From: Streptococcus cristatus
GTDB lineage: Bacteria > Bacillota > Bacilli > Lactobacillales > Streptococcaceae
Direction: 5' to 3'
Length of the DNA: 64,000 nucleotides
Assembly: GCF_003943515.1 (NCBI RefSeq)
Contig: NZ_RJPT01000005.1
Coordinates: 16,893-80,892, forward strand
Part shown: piece by piece, positions 1 through 9,793 of the stretch
Numbering within the stretch: the stretch's first letter is position 1
How the letters are laid out: the number at the start of each line of letters is the position of its first letter
Notes under the pieces: model-generated
What the model saw: the letters and a program-made list of their open reading frames with translations, nothing else
What the model was told of the DNA's origin: nothing
Database searches by the model: none
Position numbers and translations under genes: made by a program

Positions 1-1
1 A

Positions 2-46
2 AATCGAGAAAAGCTAAAGCAAGAGCTAGAAAAAATAAATAAATAA
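2..46 (+). CDS. possible C-terminal tail of an upstream gene
   Basis: The first bases can be read as the end of a coding region in two frames. The frame stopping at 44-46 gives a charged helical tail ending LEKINK; the frame stopping at 40-42 gives a lysine/arginine-rich tail. Neither can be assigned to a family from so few residues, and the region may not be coding at all. Confidence 0.2.
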   Translation, partial: NREKLKQELEKINK

Positions 47-69
47 TTGCATTTAACTTGCAAGCTGAG

Positions 70-250
70 ATAGAGGCTGGGACAAAAGTCCTAGCCTCTC
101 AATTGTCTTTGGATTGTCGAGCAAGACGCAGTGGTTGAGTGGGCTCTACTACGCTGATTTTATCAGCTTTTACAGCCCTACTCAACTGTGCGGAGGTGGG
201 ACGACGAAATCGAATTCTAACGAATTACCGATTTCTGTCCCACTCTCTAT
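70..250. repeat. three-hairpin streptococcal intergenic repeat
   Basis: Three nested inverted repeats fill this gap. Hairpin 1 (about 71-98) has GAGGCTGGGAC against GTCCTAGCCTC. Hairpin 2 (about 128-192) pairs GGTTGAGTGGGCT with AGCCCTACTCAAC and carries an inner GCTGAT/ATCAGC stem. Hairpin 3 (about 197-246) has outer arms GTGGGAC/GTCCCAC and inner GAAATCG/CGATTTC. From memory, near-identical segments occur in many intergenic positions of mitis-group streptococci, so this is probably a mobile or once-mobile small repeat. It may also end transcription of the gene to the left. It stops about 20 bp before the next start codon. No ORF lies in it. Confidence 0.7.
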
Positions 251-271
251 TCTATTTTTGGAGAGGTTTTG

Positions 272-1441
272 ATGATGGGAAAAAAGTTTTCTAATAGCTA
301 TTTGGCTTATTTTTTGATGTATAATTTTTATTTTCTGTCCAATTCATTGTTTTCGACCTTGATATCTGTTTATATGCTGGATAAGGGGTACACGGCTGGT
401 CAAGTATCTATCGTCGTATCAGCTTCTTTCTTTTCTTCCATGCTGGCTCAGCCAATCATGGGGCTGTTAACTGATACGCTTGGCATCAAGAGGGTTTCGC
501 TTATCAGTTTTTTCCTGATTATCCTAGGAGACATCTTTTTTATGGAGGCCGATAATCTATGGCTCTTAGCCATCTGGTATAGTTTTGTCTTGATGCTCAT
601 CAATGGGGTGGGCACTGTGATGGATGTACTAGCAACCCAAAGTCCTTATAAATATGGGAAAATCCGAATTTGGGGAACAATCGGTTATGCCGTCGGTTCA
701 CAGCTGGCGGGTTTGATTTATAAGAATATTTCTCCCCAGGCGATCTATCTGGTCTTTATTGGAACTATGTTGCTGAGTATTATAGGGGTTCTTGGTATGA
801 ATCCTAAGCGGGATAGGTTGACTAAAAAGACTGAAAAAAGAGGCCATTCGCTCTTTTCAGCCATTCTTAAAAACAGAACCTATCTTTTTTATCTTTTCCT
901 TGTTGCCCTTTACTCTGGTGTGGGCAATACAGGGCATACCTATATTCCTTCCATGCTAGAATCCAGTGGCTTGAGTGTTGATTGGGCAACGACTGTTGTC
1001 GCAGTTTCTGTACTCTGTGAGGCACCCTTGATCTTTTATTCTTATCTTTTCATGGATAAGATAGCTGTCAAAAAGTTGCTCTATATCTGCTTAGGTATGA
1101 TGCTTCTTCAGTATGTAGTTTATGCTTTAAACTTTGGCTTAGGCTCGAAAATCGTAGTCACTCTGCTTTCCAAGCATGCTTCTGGCATGGTACTGACTAT
1201 GCTTAGTCTGCGCATCGTAGCAAATTTGGTAGATGAAAAATATTTGGTGACCGCTTTTGCATTACTACAGACAGGGAGAAATCTAGGAACAATTTTCATC
1301 CAGAATATGTCAGGGTCTATCTTAGATGGTTTTGGCTATGGTAGTATGAATCTCATGCTGGCATCGATTATAGGTCTAGTGCTCTTGCTTGCTCTCTTTT
1401 TGAAAGTTCCTGAAAAAAAGAATCAGAATTTATTTGGATAA
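272..1441 (+). CDS. MFS transporter
   Basis: A polytopic membrane protein of about 389 residues with around 12 hydrophobic segments in two halves, typical of the major facilitator superfamily. The loop after the second helix reads GLLTDTLGIKR, a variant of the family G-x-x-x-D-x-x-G-x-[KR] motif. It resembles the sugar/nucleoside-symporter-like branch (MFS_1-like), but no substrate can be assigned. The start is one of two adjacent ATGs (272 or 275) behind GGAGAGG at 260-266; a TTG at 269 is also open but worse spaced. It stands alone between the repeat upstream and a terminator, so it is probably monocistronic. Confidence 0.75.
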   Translation: MMGKKFSNSYLAYFLMYNFYFLSNSLFSTLISVYMLDKGYTAGQVSIVVSASFFSSMLAQPIMGLLTDTLGIKRVSLISFFLIILGDIFFMEADNLWLLAIWYSFVLMLINGVGTVMDVLATQSPYKYGKIRIWGTIGYAVGSQLAGLIYKNISPQAIYLVFIGTMLLSIIGVLGMNPKRDRLTKKTEKRGHSLFSAILKNRTYLFYLFLVALYSGVGNTGHTYIPSMLESSGLSVDWATTVVAVSVLCEAPLIFYSYLFMDKIAVKKLLYICLGMMLLQYVVYALNFGLGSKIVVTLLSKHASGMVLTMLSLRIVANLVDEKYLVTAFALLQTGRNLGTIFIQNMSGSILDGFGYGSMNLMLASIIGLVLLLALFLKVPEKKNQNLFG

Positions 1442-1444
1442 GAA

Positions 1445-1477
1445 AAAACGAGTCTGGAAATTTTTCAGCTCGTTTTT
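1445..1477 (+). terminator. intrinsic terminator after the MFS gene
   Basis: AAAACGAG pairs with CTCGTTTT across a loop of about 16 nt and is followed by a T-run. It begins just after the stop codon at 1439-1441. Confidence 0.75.
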
Positions 1478-1553
1478 GTTTGGGGAGATTGGCAAGAAAG
1501 CAAGTAGCCTTTTCTTTCTTCTATTTCATAAATTCTCTCTTTGGCTTTTTAAT

Positions 1554-1561
1554 TACGAATA
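1554..1561 (+). promoter_or_regulatory. ComX cin-box (com-box) of coiA
   Basis: Perfect TACGAATA 38 bp before the coiA start, behind a T-rich stretch. This octamer is the known recognition element of the alternative competence sigma factor ComX/SigX in streptococci, and coiA is a known late competence gene, so site and gene support each other. Confidence 0.85.
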
Positions 1562-1598
1562 AAGATATAAAAGACATTGTTTTGAAAGGGAAATACTC

Positions 1599-2558
1599 AT
1601 GTTGCTTGCGAAAAATGAAGAGGGGATTTTGCTGAATGCCATGGAAAACCAGCCGTCCCTAGGCGAACAAACCTTTTGTCCGGCCTGTTCTGGGGCGGTC
1701 CGCTTCAAAAAAGGAAGGGTCATGCGACCACATTTTGCGCATATTTCTCTGGGAAAATGTTCGTTTTATGCGGAAAATGAAAGTGCGGAGCATTTGAACC
1801 TGAAAGCTGAACTTTATAGCTGGGGGAAGCAAAGCCAAGAGGTTCAGGTGGAGGCCTTTTTGCCTGAGATAAAGCAGATTGCTGACCTTTTGTTGGACGG
1901 TCGTATAGCTCTGGAGGTCCAATGCAGTCCACTCAGTCAGGAAAGACTTGAGGAACGGACGCTGTCCTATCGTCAGCAGGGCTATCAAGTTCTTTGGCTC
2001 TTGGGCAAGAAATTATGGCTAAGACAGTCGTTGACGAGACTGCAAAAGGACTTTCTTTATTTTAGTCAAAATATGGGCTTTCATCTTTGGGAATTGGATG
2101 AGAAAAAGCAGGAGCTTCGGCTTAAATATCTCATTCACGAAGACTTGCATGGGCGAGCTCAGTACAAGGTCAAATCCTTTCCTTTTGGTCAAGGCTGTCT
2201 TTTATCTGTCCTACGCAGTCCCTTTCAGAAACAGGGGCTAGAGAGCTATCTGGCTAAGCAAGATCCGGAGATTTGTCGCTATGTTCGTCAGCAACTTTAT
2301 TACCAGCAGCCTCGTTGGATGAAGCTCCAAGCCCAGCTCTATCAAAAAGGAGACAATCTTCTGACCAAGTCAGCCGAGGATTTTTATCCGCAGGTTAGGC
2401 CTGTTCAAGCCAGCTCCTTTTGCCAAATAACAAAAGATTTAACTCCCTATTACCAGCACTTTCATCGCTATTATCAGGCTGAAAAAAATAAGCAGCTTCA
2501 AATTATCTATCCACCAGTATTTTATGCGAGGATTTCCCCCACTTTTATGATAAAATAG
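1599..2558 (+). CDS. coiA: competence protein CoiA
   Basis: 319 residues. The N-terminus has a cysteine pair CPAC (residues 28-31), followed by RPHFAH, a CoiA hallmark, and a predicted nuclease-like core with acidic D-x-x-L-D-G-R-x-A-L-E-V-Q near residues 94-108. CoiA is required for transformation after DNA uptake, at the recombination step together with RecA and DprA. A perfect cin-box lies 38 bp upstream, so expression is expected only during competence. The next gene, pepF, starts 20 bp downstream, as in pneumococcus (SP_0978-0979), so pepF may be partly co-induced. ATG at 1599 follows AAAGGGAAAT, a modest ribosome site. Confidence 0.92.
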   Translation: MLLAKNEEGILLNAMENQPSLGEQTFCPACSGAVRFKKGRVMRPHFAHISLGKCSFYAENESAEHLNLKAELYSWGKQSQEVQVEAFLPEIKQIADLLLDGRIALEVQCSPLSQERLEERTLSYRQQGYQVLWLLGKKLWLRQSLTRLQKDFLYFSQNMGFHLWELDEKKQELRLKYLIHEDLHGRAQYKVKSFPFGQGCLLSVLRSPFQKQGLESYLAKQDPEICRYVRQQLYYQQPRWMKLQAQLYQKGDNLLTKSAEDFYPQVRPVQASSFCQITKDLTPYYQHFHRYYQAEKNKQLQIIYPPVFYARISPTFMIK

Positions 2559-2578
2559 AAAAGATGGAGGAAATTTCT

Positions 2579-4381
2579 ATGGCAAAACAAAGAAATGAAA
2601 TTGAAGAAAAATATACTTGGGATTTGAGGACTATTTTCCCGACTGATGAAGCCTTTGAAGCAGAATTGGCGCAGGTTTCAGAAGAAGTGAAGAAAGCAGC
2701 TGGTCTGGCTGGGCATTTGCTGGATTCAGCGGACAGTCTCTTAACAACGACTGAAGTGCAACTGGACTTGATGCGTCGTATTGAAAAGCTTTATTCTTAT
2801 GCTCACATGAAGAATGACCAGGATACACGTGTAGCTAAGTACCAAGAGTATCAGGCGAAAGGCATGACTCTTTACAGCGATTTTGGTCAAAGCTTTGCCT
2901 TCTATGAGCCAGAATTCATGGAAATTACAGAAGACCAATACCAAGCTTTTTTGGCTGAAAAACCTGAACTACAAACCTATCAATATTATTTTGATAAGCT
3001 TTTGCAGAAGAAGGAACACATCCTGACCCAGCGTGAAGAGGAGTTGTTGGCTGGTGCTGGAGAAATCTTTGGCGCTGCCAGTGAAACCTTTGCTATTTTG
3101 GACAATGCGGATATCGTCTTTCCGGTGGTTCACAATGAAAAGGGCGAAGAAGTCCAGTTGACACATGGGAACTATATTTCTTTAGTAGAGTCTAAAAATC
3201 GGGAAGTTCGTAAGGAAGCTTATGAAGCTCTTTATAGCGTTTACGAGCAGTATCAACACACCTATGCGAAAACTCTTCAGACAAACGTTAAGGTTCAAAA
3301 TTACAATGCGAAAGTCCGCAAGTTCTCATCTGCCCGAGAGGCGGCCTTATCGGCTAACTTTATCCCAGAAAGTGTCTATGATAGCTTGGTTTCTGCTGTA
3401 GACAAACACCTTCCACTTTTACAGCGTTATATTGCCTTGCGAGCAAAGATTTTGGGTATTTCTGATTTGAAGATGTACGATTTGTACACACCTTTGTCAG
3501 AAACAGATTACAAGTTCACTTATGAGGAAGCCTTGGCTAAGTCTGAGGAAGTCTTGGCAATTTTGGGTGAGGATTATTTGAGTCGAGTGAAGACAGCCTT
3601 CTCAGAGCGATGGATTGATGTTTATGAAAATCAAGGTAAGCGCTCAGGGGCATACTCGGGAGGATCTTATGATACCAATGCCTTTATGTTGCTCAACTGG
3701 CAGGATACACTGGATAACCTCTTTACTTTGGTGCACGAGACAGGTCACAGTATGCACTCCAGCTATACTCGCGAAACCCAGCCTTATGTCTATGGAGACT
3801 ACTCTATCTTCCTAGCTGAGATTGCTTCAACGACCAATGAAAATATCTTGACAGAAAAGCTCTTGGAAGAAGTAGAGGATGACGCTACTCGTTTTGCTAT
3901 TCTAAACCACTTCTTGGATGGATTCCGTGGTACGGTCTTCCGTCAAACTCAGTTTGCGGAGTTTGAGCATGCAATCCACAAAGCTGATCAAGAAGGACAA
4001 GTGTTGACTAGCGAGTTTCTCAATGATCTCTATGCAGACTTAAACGAGAAATACTACGGCTTGAAAAAAGAGGACAATCCGCAGATTCAATACGAATGGG
4101 CACGCATTCCTCACTTCTACTATAATTATTATGTTTTCCAATATTCTACAGGATTTGCAGCCGCTTCGGCCTTGGCCGAAAAGATTGTCCATGGTAGCCA
4201 AGAAGACAAGGACAAATATCTGGACTATCTCAAAGCTGGGAACTCTGACTATCCGCTCAATGTCATTAAAAAAGCGGGTGTAGATATGGAAAAAGAAGAC
4301 TATCTAAATGCTGCCTTTGCAGTCTTTGAGCGTCGTCTGGATGAATTTGAAGCCTTGGTAGAAAAGTTAGGATTAGCATAA
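2579..4381 (+). CDS. pepF: oligoendopeptidase F
   Basis: Cytoplasmic M3-family zinc metallopeptidase of 600 residues, the usual PepF length. It cleaves short peptides. The zinc motif HETGH starts at residue 386 ([12 protein letters not shown]), with the downstream conserved glutamate in the [11 protein letters not shown] segment. I start at ATG 2579, behind GGAGG at 2566-2570 with 8-nt spacing; the upstream ATG at 2564 overlaps that ribosome site and is unlikely. Lies 20 bp after coiA and 1 bp before the next gene, so the three are probably co-transcribed. Confidence 0.93.
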   Translation: MAKQRNEIEEKYTWDLRTIFPTDEAFEAELAQVSEEVKKAAGLAGHLLDSADSLLTTTEVQLDLMRRIEKLYSYAHMKNDQDTRVAKYQEYQAKGMTLYSDFGQSFAFYEPEFMEITEDQYQAFLAEKPELQTYQYYFDKLLQKKEHILTQREEELLAGAGEIFGAASETFAILDNADIVFPVVHNEKGEEVQLTHGNYISLVESKNREVRKEAYEALYSVYEQYQHTYAKTLQTNVKVQNYNAKVRKFSSAREAALSANFIPESVYDSLVSAVDKHLPLLQRYIALRAKILGISDLKMYDLYTPLSETDYKFTYEEALAKSEEVLAILGEDYLSRVKTAFSERWIDVYENQGKRSGAYSGGSYDTNAFMLLNWQDTLDNLFTLVHETGHSMHSSYTRETQPYVYGDYSIFLAEIASTTNENILTEKLLEEVEDDATRFAILNHFLDGFRGTVFRQTQFAEFEHAIHKADQEGQVLTSEFLNDLYADLNEKYYGLKKEDNPQIQYEWARIPHFYYNYYVFQYSTGFAAASALAEKIVHGSQEDKDKYLDYLKAGNSDYPLNVIKKAGVDMEKEDYLNAAFAVFERRLDEFEALVEKLGLA

Positions 4382-4382
4382 G

Positions 4383-5066
4383 ATGGTCGAGACTTATAAT
4401 CAAAACTCTAATCCCAATATGCGTCGGCCAGTAGTCAAGGAAGAAATTGTAGACTTTATGAGACAGCGTCTTCAGCCGGTCGCAGGTGGACTTAAGGAGC
4501 TGGAGGATTTTGCCAGAGCTGAAAATGTGCCTGTGATTCCCCATGAGACAGTGGCTTATTTTCGTTTGCTTCTCGAAAGTCTCCAGCCAGAGAAGATTTT
4601 GGAAATCGGGACGGCTATTGGTTTTTCGGCTCTTTTGATGGCGGAACATGCGCCTCAGGCTCAGATTACGACTATTGACCGCAATCCAGAGATGATTGAG
4701 CTTGCTAAGGCTAATTTTGCTAAGTATGACAGCCGTCAGCAGATTACCCTGCTGGAAGGCGATGCAGTGGATTTGCTTGAGACACTGGAGGATTCTTACG
4801 ACCTGGTCTTTATGGACTCTGCCAAGTCCAAGTATGTGGTCTTTCTGCCCCAAGTCCTCAAGCGCCTCAATCCTGGTGGCCTGGTCCTGATTGATGATGT
4901 CTTCCAAGGAGGAGATGTTGCCAAGCCTTTTGAGGATATTAAGCGTGGCCAACGGGCTATTTACCGTGGCTTGCACAGCCTGTTTGACGCAACTTTGGAC
5001 AGTCCAGATTTGACTGCGAGCTTGCTTCCTTTAGGAGATGGGCTGCTTATGATTAGAAAAAAATAA
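4383..5066 (+). CDS. trmR: O-methyltransferase, probable tRNA 5-hydroxyuridine methyltransferase TrmR
   Basis: 227 residues, class I SAM-dependent methyltransferase of the YrrM/TrmR group. The SAM site ILEIGTAIGFSALLMA lies near residues 72-87, followed by TIDRNPEMIELA and the acidic metal-binding stretch DLVFMDSAKSKY, as in catechol-type O-methyltransferases. In Bacillus, TrmR methylates ho5U34 of tRNA to mo5U. The matching hydroxylation gene of the U32 family is at 28980-30266 in this window, which favours the tRNA role, but small-molecule O-methylation cannot be excluded. Starts 1 bp after the pepF stop codon; TTAGGA at 4367-4372 is the ribosome site. Confidence 0.75.
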   Translation: MVETYNQNSNPNMRRPVVKEEIVDFMRQRLQPVAGGLKELEDFARAENVPVIPHETVAYFRLLLESLQPEKILEIGTAIGFSALLMAEHAPQAQITTIDRNPEMIELAKANFAKYDSRQQITLLEGDAVDLLETLEDSYDLVFMDSAKSKYVVFLPQVLKRLNPGGLVLIDDVFQGGDVAKPFEDIKRGQRAIYRGLHSLFDATLDSPDLTASLLPLGDGLLMIRKK

Positions 5067-5134
5067 TCCCTTCACTTTTTTCTCAAATTCCAAAAATTTT
5101 TAGGAAAAATTAAGATATCAAGTTAGATTTGTGG

Positions 5135-5140
5135 TACAAT
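5135..5140 (+). promoter_or_regulatory. extended -10 promoter of prsA
   Basis: TACAAT preceded by TGTGG. No good -35 is seen at 17 bp, which fits an extended -10 promoter. It places the transcription start about 35 bp before the prsA ATG. Confidence 0.55.
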
Positions 5141-5176
5141 AGACAAAGTGAATTTATTGAAGGAGTAGATAAAATA

Positions 5177-6253
5177 ATGAAGAAAAAAATCCTTACAGGA
5201 GCAGTAACTCTCTTTTCTGTAGTGGCTTTAGCAGCATGTTCACAAACAGCAAAAGATAAAGATATTGTGACAATGAAGGGCGAGACAATCACAGTAAGTG
5301 AATTTTACGATCAAGTAAAAAATAATGGTGCCTCTCAACAAGTTTTGCTTCAAATGGCCATTAAGCAAGTTTTTGAAGAAAAGTATGGCAAAAAAGTAAC
5401 GGATAAAGAGGTTGAAGAAGCCTTTGAAAAAATGAAATCCGCTTATGGTTCTGCCTTCCAAAATGTTCTTGCTCAAAGCGGAATGACAGAAGATGCCTAC
5501 AGAGACCAGATCCGCGCAAATAAATTGGTCGAATACGCTGTTAAGAAAGCAGCTGAAAAAGAGTTGACAGATGACAACTACAAGGCTTTCTTTGAAACTT
5601 ACACACCAGAAGTAACGGCTCAGATTATCAAGGTGGACAGTGAAGAAAAGGCTAAGGAAGTGCTTGAAAAAGCTAAGGCTGAGGGAGCAGACTTTGGTCA
5701 GTTGGCCAAGGAAAACTCAACTGATAAGGACACCAAAGATAAGGGTGGTGAGGTGAAATTCGACTCAACCTCTACAACGGTTCCAGATGCAGTTAAGAAA
5801 GCTACTTTTGCCTTGGAAGAAAATGGCGTTTCTGATGTGATCACTGTACGAGGTAAGCAGAACTATTCAGCAAGTTACTACATTGTTAAATTGGTGAAGA
5901 AAACTCAAAAATCTGCAAAATGGACAGATTACAAGAAACAACTAAAAGAGGGAATCCTGACTCAAAAACAAAACGATGCAAGCTTTATTCGTTCTGTTAT
6001 TTCTAAAGAATTGAAGGAAGCGAATCTGAAAGTGAAGGATCCAGCTTTCCAAAATGTCTTTGCCCAATATGTAGAAGGAGATACTTCTAGCTCATCGTCT
6101 AAAGAAGAAAGTAAGTCTCAGTCTTCTAGTTCAGAAGAAAAGAAATCACAATCTTCTAGCTCGGAAGAAGCAAAATCTGAGGCTTCAAGCTCGGAAGAAA
6201 GCAAGTCAGAAGCTGCTCATACTGAAGAAAAACCAGCTCCTGCAGCAGAATAA
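5177..6253 (+). CDS. prsA: foldase lipoprotein PrsA (peptidyl-prolyl isomerase)
   Basis: 358 residues. A lipoprotein signal peptide ends in VALAAC (lipidated Cys21), so the protein sits on the outer face of the membrane, where PrsA helps secreted proteins fold. The parvulin domain spans about residues 140-235 (TAQIIKVDSEEKAKEVL onward, with the GGEVKFD segment). The last 55 residues are a low-complexity Ser/Glu/Lys tail of near repeats (SSSSEEKKSQ, SSSSEEAKSE), probably a disordered wall-spanning extension. ATG 5177 is chosen because AAGGAG (5159-5164) precedes it and the signal peptide starts there. Monocistronic from its own promoter. Confidence 0.93.
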   Translation: MKKKILTGAVTLFSVVALAACSQTAKDKDIVTMKGETITVSEFYDQVKNNGASQQVLLQMAIKQVFEEKYGKKVTDKEVEEAFEKMKSAYGSAFQNVLAQSGMTEDAYRDQIRANKLVEYAVKKAAEKELTDDNYKAFFETYTPEVTAQIIKVDSEEKAKEVLEKAKAEGADFGQLAKENSTDKDTKDKGGEVKFDSTSTTVPDAVKKATFALEENGVSDVITVRGKQNYSASYYIVKLVKKTQKSAKWTDYKKQLKEGILTQKQNDASFIRSVISKELKEANLKVKDPAFQNVFAQYVEGDTSSSSSKEESKSQSSSSEEKKSQSSSSEEAKSEASSSEESKSEAAHTEEKPAPAAE

Positions 6254-6284
6254 GCTTGACGAAAAGACAAGAAGTCAGTATAAT

Positions 6285-6465
6285 AAAACTATTGAGAATT
6301 GATTTTCTAAATCTCAGCTCAGAGAATTGGCGGTGCTGCGAGTCATGTGAGAGGAAAATTCATGCTACTCATGTTTCAAACTAAATAGCTAATGAGAATG
6401 ACAAGTTCATTGAATGAAGGTGGTACCGCGTTTTTTCGCCCTTCAGACAAGGAACTTGTCTTTTA
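6285..6465 (+). promoter_or_regulatory. T-box riboswitch, alanine-type
   Basis: The conserved T-box AGGTGGTACCGCG lies at about 6418-6430 inside an antiterminator (GAAGG...GCG/CGC...CCTTC). The competing terminator is AGACAAG-GAA-CTTGTCT followed by TTTAT at about 6446-6464. Upstream, stem I shows AGAGAATT and the apical GGTGCTGCGAG motif. The likely specifier is GCT (Ala) at 6364-6366 in ATGCTACTC. T-boxes read uncharged tRNA and let transcription continue when the cognate amino acid is short. Alanine fits, because alaS is the second gene downstream. The exact 5' end is not determined. Confidence 0.88.
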
Positions 6466-6487
6466 TCTTGACTCTGGAGGTAAAGCG

Positions 6488-6970
6488 ATGAAGACCTATC
6501 TTGTCAAACAAAAATTTCGCCTAGGCGGTGAACGTTTCGATATCAAGGATGATCGAGGCAATGTAGCTTATCAGGTGGAAGGATCATTTTTTCAGATTCC
6601 CAAGACCTTTACAATCTACGATACACAGGGGCAGACTGTCAGCCAGATCACTAAAACCTTTCTTACCTTCATGCCCCAGTTTGAAATCAAACTCAGTGAC
6701 GGGACGAGTTTTTACATTCGTCAGAAGTTCACTATCTTGCGTGATAAGTATCAGTTTGACAATTTAGGCCTAAGGGTCGAAGGCAATATCTGGGATCTCA
6801 ACTTCCGATTACTAGATGACCGCAATCAAATCGTGGCAGAGATTACCAAGGAGCTTTTCTATCTAACCTCTACTTATCAGGTGATTGTCTATGATGAGGC
6901 TTATTCAGATTTGGTCATTTCCCTCTGCGTCGCTATTGACTATGTGGAGATGCTGGAAAGTTCATCATAA
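6488..6970 (+). CDS. LURP-one-related / YxjI-like protein
   Basis: 160 residues, predicted all-beta, with repeating strand pairs such as FDIKDDRGNVAYQVEG and WDLNFRLLDDRNQIVAEITKE, typical of the LURP-one (tubby-like) fold. The biochemical role of the bacterial members is unknown. ATG 6488 is taken because GGAGG at 6476-6480 precedes it by 7 nt; the open frame extends upstream, but only through the T-box. It is the first gene behind the alanine T-box and lies 33 bp before alaS, so it should be induced with alaS when charged tRNA-Ala falls. Confidence 0.8.
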   Translation: MKTYLVKQKFRLGGERFDIKDDRGNVAYQVEGSFFQIPKTFTIYDTQGQTVSQITKTFLTFMPQFEIKLSDGTSFYIRQKFTILRDKYQFDNLGLRVEGNIWDLNFRLLDDRNQIVAEITKELFYLTSTYQVIVYDEAYSDLVISLCVAIDYVEMLESSS

Positions 6971-7003
6971 AAAACATTAAAAAGATTTAAGGAGAAAAAT
7001 AAA

Positions 7004-9622
7004 ATGAAACAAATGTCAAGTACTCAAATTCGCCAAATGTGGTTGGATTTCTGGGCAAGCAAAGGCCACTCTGTAGAACCATCAGTTAGCTTGGTTCCAG
7101 TAAATGACCCGACTCTTTTGTGGATTAACTCTGGGGTAGCAACTCTTAAGAAATATTTTGACGGGACCATTATCCCTGAAAATCCACGTATCACCAATGC
7201 GCAAAAAGCGATTCGTACAAACGATATTGAAAACGTAGGGAAGACTGCGCGTCACCATACCATGTTTGAAATGTTGGGGAACTTCTCTATCGGGGATTAC
7301 TTCCGTGATGAGGCTATCACTTGGGCTTATGAACTCTTGACAAGCCCTGAGTGGTTTGCCTTCCCAGCTGAAAAACTCTATATGACTTACTATCCAGACG
7401 ATAAAGATTCTTACAACCGCTGGATTGAAGTAGGAGTGGACCCAAGTCACTTGATTCCAATCGAAGACAACTTCTGGGAAATCGGTGCGGGACCTTCTGG
7501 ACCAGATACTGAGATCTTCTTTGACCGTGGAGAAGCATTTGACCCAGAAAATATCGGTATTCGCCTGCTTGCAGAAGATATCGAAAACGACCGTTACATC
7601 GAAATCTGGAACATTGTATTGTCACAATTCAACGCTGATCCAGCTGTACCTCGTAGCGAGTACAAGGAATTGCCACATAAGAACATTGATACGGGCGCTG
7701 GTTTGGAGCGTTTGGTGGCGGTTATTCAAGGGGCTAAGACCAACTTTGAAACAGACCTCTTCATGCCGATCATTCGTGAAGTTGAGAAGTTGTCTGGTAA
7801 GGTCTACGACCAAGATGGCGACAATATGAGCTTTAAGGTCATCGCTGACCACATCCGTTCCCTTTCATTCGCTATCGGTGATGGTGCCCTTCCAGGAAAT
7901 GAAGGCCGTGGTTATGTCCTTCGTCGTCTTCTCCGTCGTGCTTCTATGCACGGTCAAAAATTGGGCATCAACGAGCCTTTCCTTTACAAACTCGTTCCAA
8001 CTGTTGGAAAAATCATGGAAAGCTACTACCCAGAAGTGCTTGAAAAACGTGACTTTATCGAGAAAATCGTTAAGAGCGAGGAAGAGTCATTTGCTCGTAC
8101 CCTTCATTCAGGTCAACACTTTGCCCAAGGTATCGTAGCAGACTTGAAAGAAAAAGGTCAATTTGTCATTGCTGGTTCAGATGTCTTTAAACTCTACGAC
8201 ACTTACGGATTCCCAGTAGAGTTGACAGAAGAAATCGCAGAAGAAGCGGGCATGACGGTAGACCGTGAAGGCTTCGAAGCAGCCATGAAAGAGCAGCAAG
8301 AACGTGCGCGTGCATCTGCTGTCAAAGGCGGATCTATGGGTATGCAAAATGAAACCCTTCAAAACATCACTGTTGAGAGCGTCTTTAACTACAATGCCAG
8401 TCAATTGCCTTCTAAACTGGTGGCTATCGTAGCGGACAATGCTGAAGTAGAAGCTGTCTCTGAAGGAACTGCCTCTCTCATCTTTGCAGAGACTCCATTC
8501 TACGCGGAAATGGGTGGACAGGTAGCTGACCACGGTCAAATCTTGGATGCTGAAGGAAATGTCGTGGCTACCGTGACAGATGTTCAAAAAGCACCAAACG
8601 GACAACCGCTTCATACTGTTGAAGTTCTTGCACCACTTGCCTTAAACCAAGAGTATACGTTGGTCATTGACACCAACCGTCGTCACCGTGTCATGAAAAA
8701 CCATACAGCAACTCACTTGCTTCACGCTGCCCTTCACAATATCCTTGGAAACCATGCGACACAAGCAGGATCCCTTAACGAAGTCGAATTCCTTCGCTTT
8801 GACTTCACACACTTCCAAGCCGTAACTCCTGAAGAGTTGCGCGCCATTGAACAAGAAGTCAATGAGAAAATCTGGGAAGCAATTGCAGTAGAAACGGTTG
8901 AGACAGATATTGACACAGCAAAAGAAATGGGAGCTATGGCCCTCTTTGGTGAGAAATATGGTAAGGAAGTCCGAGTTGTAACTATCGGCGATTACTCAGT
9001 CGAGCTTTGTGGTGGTACCCACGTTGGCAACACTTCTGAGATTGGCCTCTTCAAAATTGTCAAAGAAGAAGGGATTGGCTCAGGAACTCGCCGTATCTTG
9101 GCCGTGACTGGCAAGGAAGCCTTTGAAGCCTATCGCGAGCAAGAAGACGCTCTGAAAGCAGTAGCAGCAACCTTGAAAGCACCTCAACTCAAGGAAGTAC
9201 CTCACAAGGTTGAAGGCCTTCAAGAGCAACTTCGTCAATTGCAAAAAGAAAATGCAGAATTAAAGGAAAAAGCCGCAGCAGCTGCAGCAGGTGATGTCTT
9301 CAAGGATGTGAAGGAAGTTAACGGCCACCGTTACATTGCTAGCCAAGTTTCTGTATCAGACGCAGGTGCCCTTCGTACCTTTGCGGATAACTGGAAACAA
9401 AAAGAATACTCTGACCTTCTTGTCTTAGTCGCAGCTATTGGTGATAAGGTCAATGTTCTCGTAGCTAGCAAGACTAAAGACCTTCATGCAGGGAACCTTG
9501 TCAAAGAATTGGCTCCAATCGTTGATGGACGTGGTGGTGGTAAACCAGACATGGCCATGGCGGGAGGAAGCAACCAAGCGAAAATCCAAGATTTGCTGGA
9601 TGCAGTAGCAGGTAAATTATAG
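7004..9622 (+). CDS. alaS: alanyl-tRNA synthetase
   Basis: 872 residues, full-length class II synthetase that charges tRNA-Ala. The N-terminal catalytic part includes [20 protein letters not shown] and RTNDIENVG. The editing domain, which removes mischarged Ser/Gly, has HTATH (His567, His571) and CGGTH (Cys669, His673). The C-terminal C-Ala domain ends with [21 protein letters not shown] precedes the ATG. Follows the LURP-one gene by 33 bp and shares the T-box; a terminator comes directly after. Confidence 0.97.
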   Translation: MKQMSSTQIRQMWLDFWASKGHSVEPSVSLVPVNDPTLLWINSGVATLKKYFDGTIIPENPRITNAQKAIRTNDIENVGKTARHHTMFEMLGNFSIGDYFRDEAITWAYELLTSPEWFAFPAEKLYMTYYPDDKDSYNRWIEVGVDPSHLIPIEDNFWEIGAGPSGPDTEIFFDRGEAFDPENIGIRLLAEDIENDRYIEIWNIVLSQFNADPAVPRSEYKELPHKNIDTGAGLERLVAVIQGAKTNFETDLFMPIIREVEKLSGKVYDQDGDNMSFKVIADHIRSLSFAIGDGALPGNEGRGYVLRRLLRRASMHGQKLGINEPFLYKLVPTVGKIMESYYPEVLEKRDFIEKIVKSEEESFARTLHSGQHFAQGIVADLKEKGQFVIAGSDVFKLYDTYGFPVELTEEIAEEAGMTVDREGFEAAMKEQQERARASAVKGGSMGMQNETLQNITVESVFNYNASQLPSKLVAIVADNAEVEAVSEGTASLIFAETPFYAEMGGQVADHGQILDAEGNVVATVTDVQKAPNGQPLHTVEVLAPLALNQEYTLVIDTNRRHRVMKNHTATHLLHAALHNILGNHATQAGSLNEVEFLRFDFTHFQAVTPEELRAIEQEVNEKIWEAIAVETVETDIDTAKEMGAMALFGEKYGKEVRVVTIGDYSVELCGGTHVGNTSEIGLFKIVKEEGIGSGTRRILAVTGKEAFEAYREQEDALKAVAATLKAPQLKEVPHKVEGLQEQLRQLQKENAELKEKAAAAAAGDVFKDVKEVNGHRYIASQVSVSDAGALRTFADNWKQKEYSDLLVLVAAIGDKVNVLVASKTKDLHAGNLVKELAPIVDGRGGGKPDMAMAGGSNQAKIQDLLDAVAGKL

Positions 9623-9632
9623 TATATTTTTT

Positions 9633-9661
9633 AAGATCAGGATTCAGTCTTGGTCTTTTTT
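9633..9661 (+). terminator. intrinsic terminator after alaS
   Basis: AAGATCAGGATT pairs, with G-U pairs, to AGTCTTGGTCTT, followed by a T-run. Confidence 0.7.
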
Positions 9662-9710
9662 ACTTCTTATTTTGTAAAGGATCTAAGTCTTTATGACAAA
9701 AATCTTTATT

Positions 9711-9755
9711 TTTTTGACAAATATACTTGTCAAAAAGAAAAGAATCCGTTACAAT
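9711..9755 (+). promoter_or_regulatory. promoter with palindromic operator of the XRE cassette
   Basis: TTGTCA (9727-9732), 17 bp, TACAAT (9750-9755) makes a near-consensus promoter. Its -35 is the right arm of a perfect inverted repeat: TTTTTGACAA (9711-9720) and TTGTCAAAAA (9727-9736) with a 6-bp spacer. A third half-site, TGACAAAAA, lies at about 9694-9702. This is the layout of a repressor-controlled promoter; the XRE protein encoded at 10126 is the obvious candidate, by inference. Confidence 0.75.
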
Positions 9756-9793
9756 GTATTTAAGTTAAGAAGAAAAGATAAAAGGAGGGACTA

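Noticed and set aside
6392..6487. 32-residue N-terminal extension of the LURP-one protein
   Set aside because: It would be translated from the T-box antiterminator/terminator; GGAGG and ATG 6488 define the real start.
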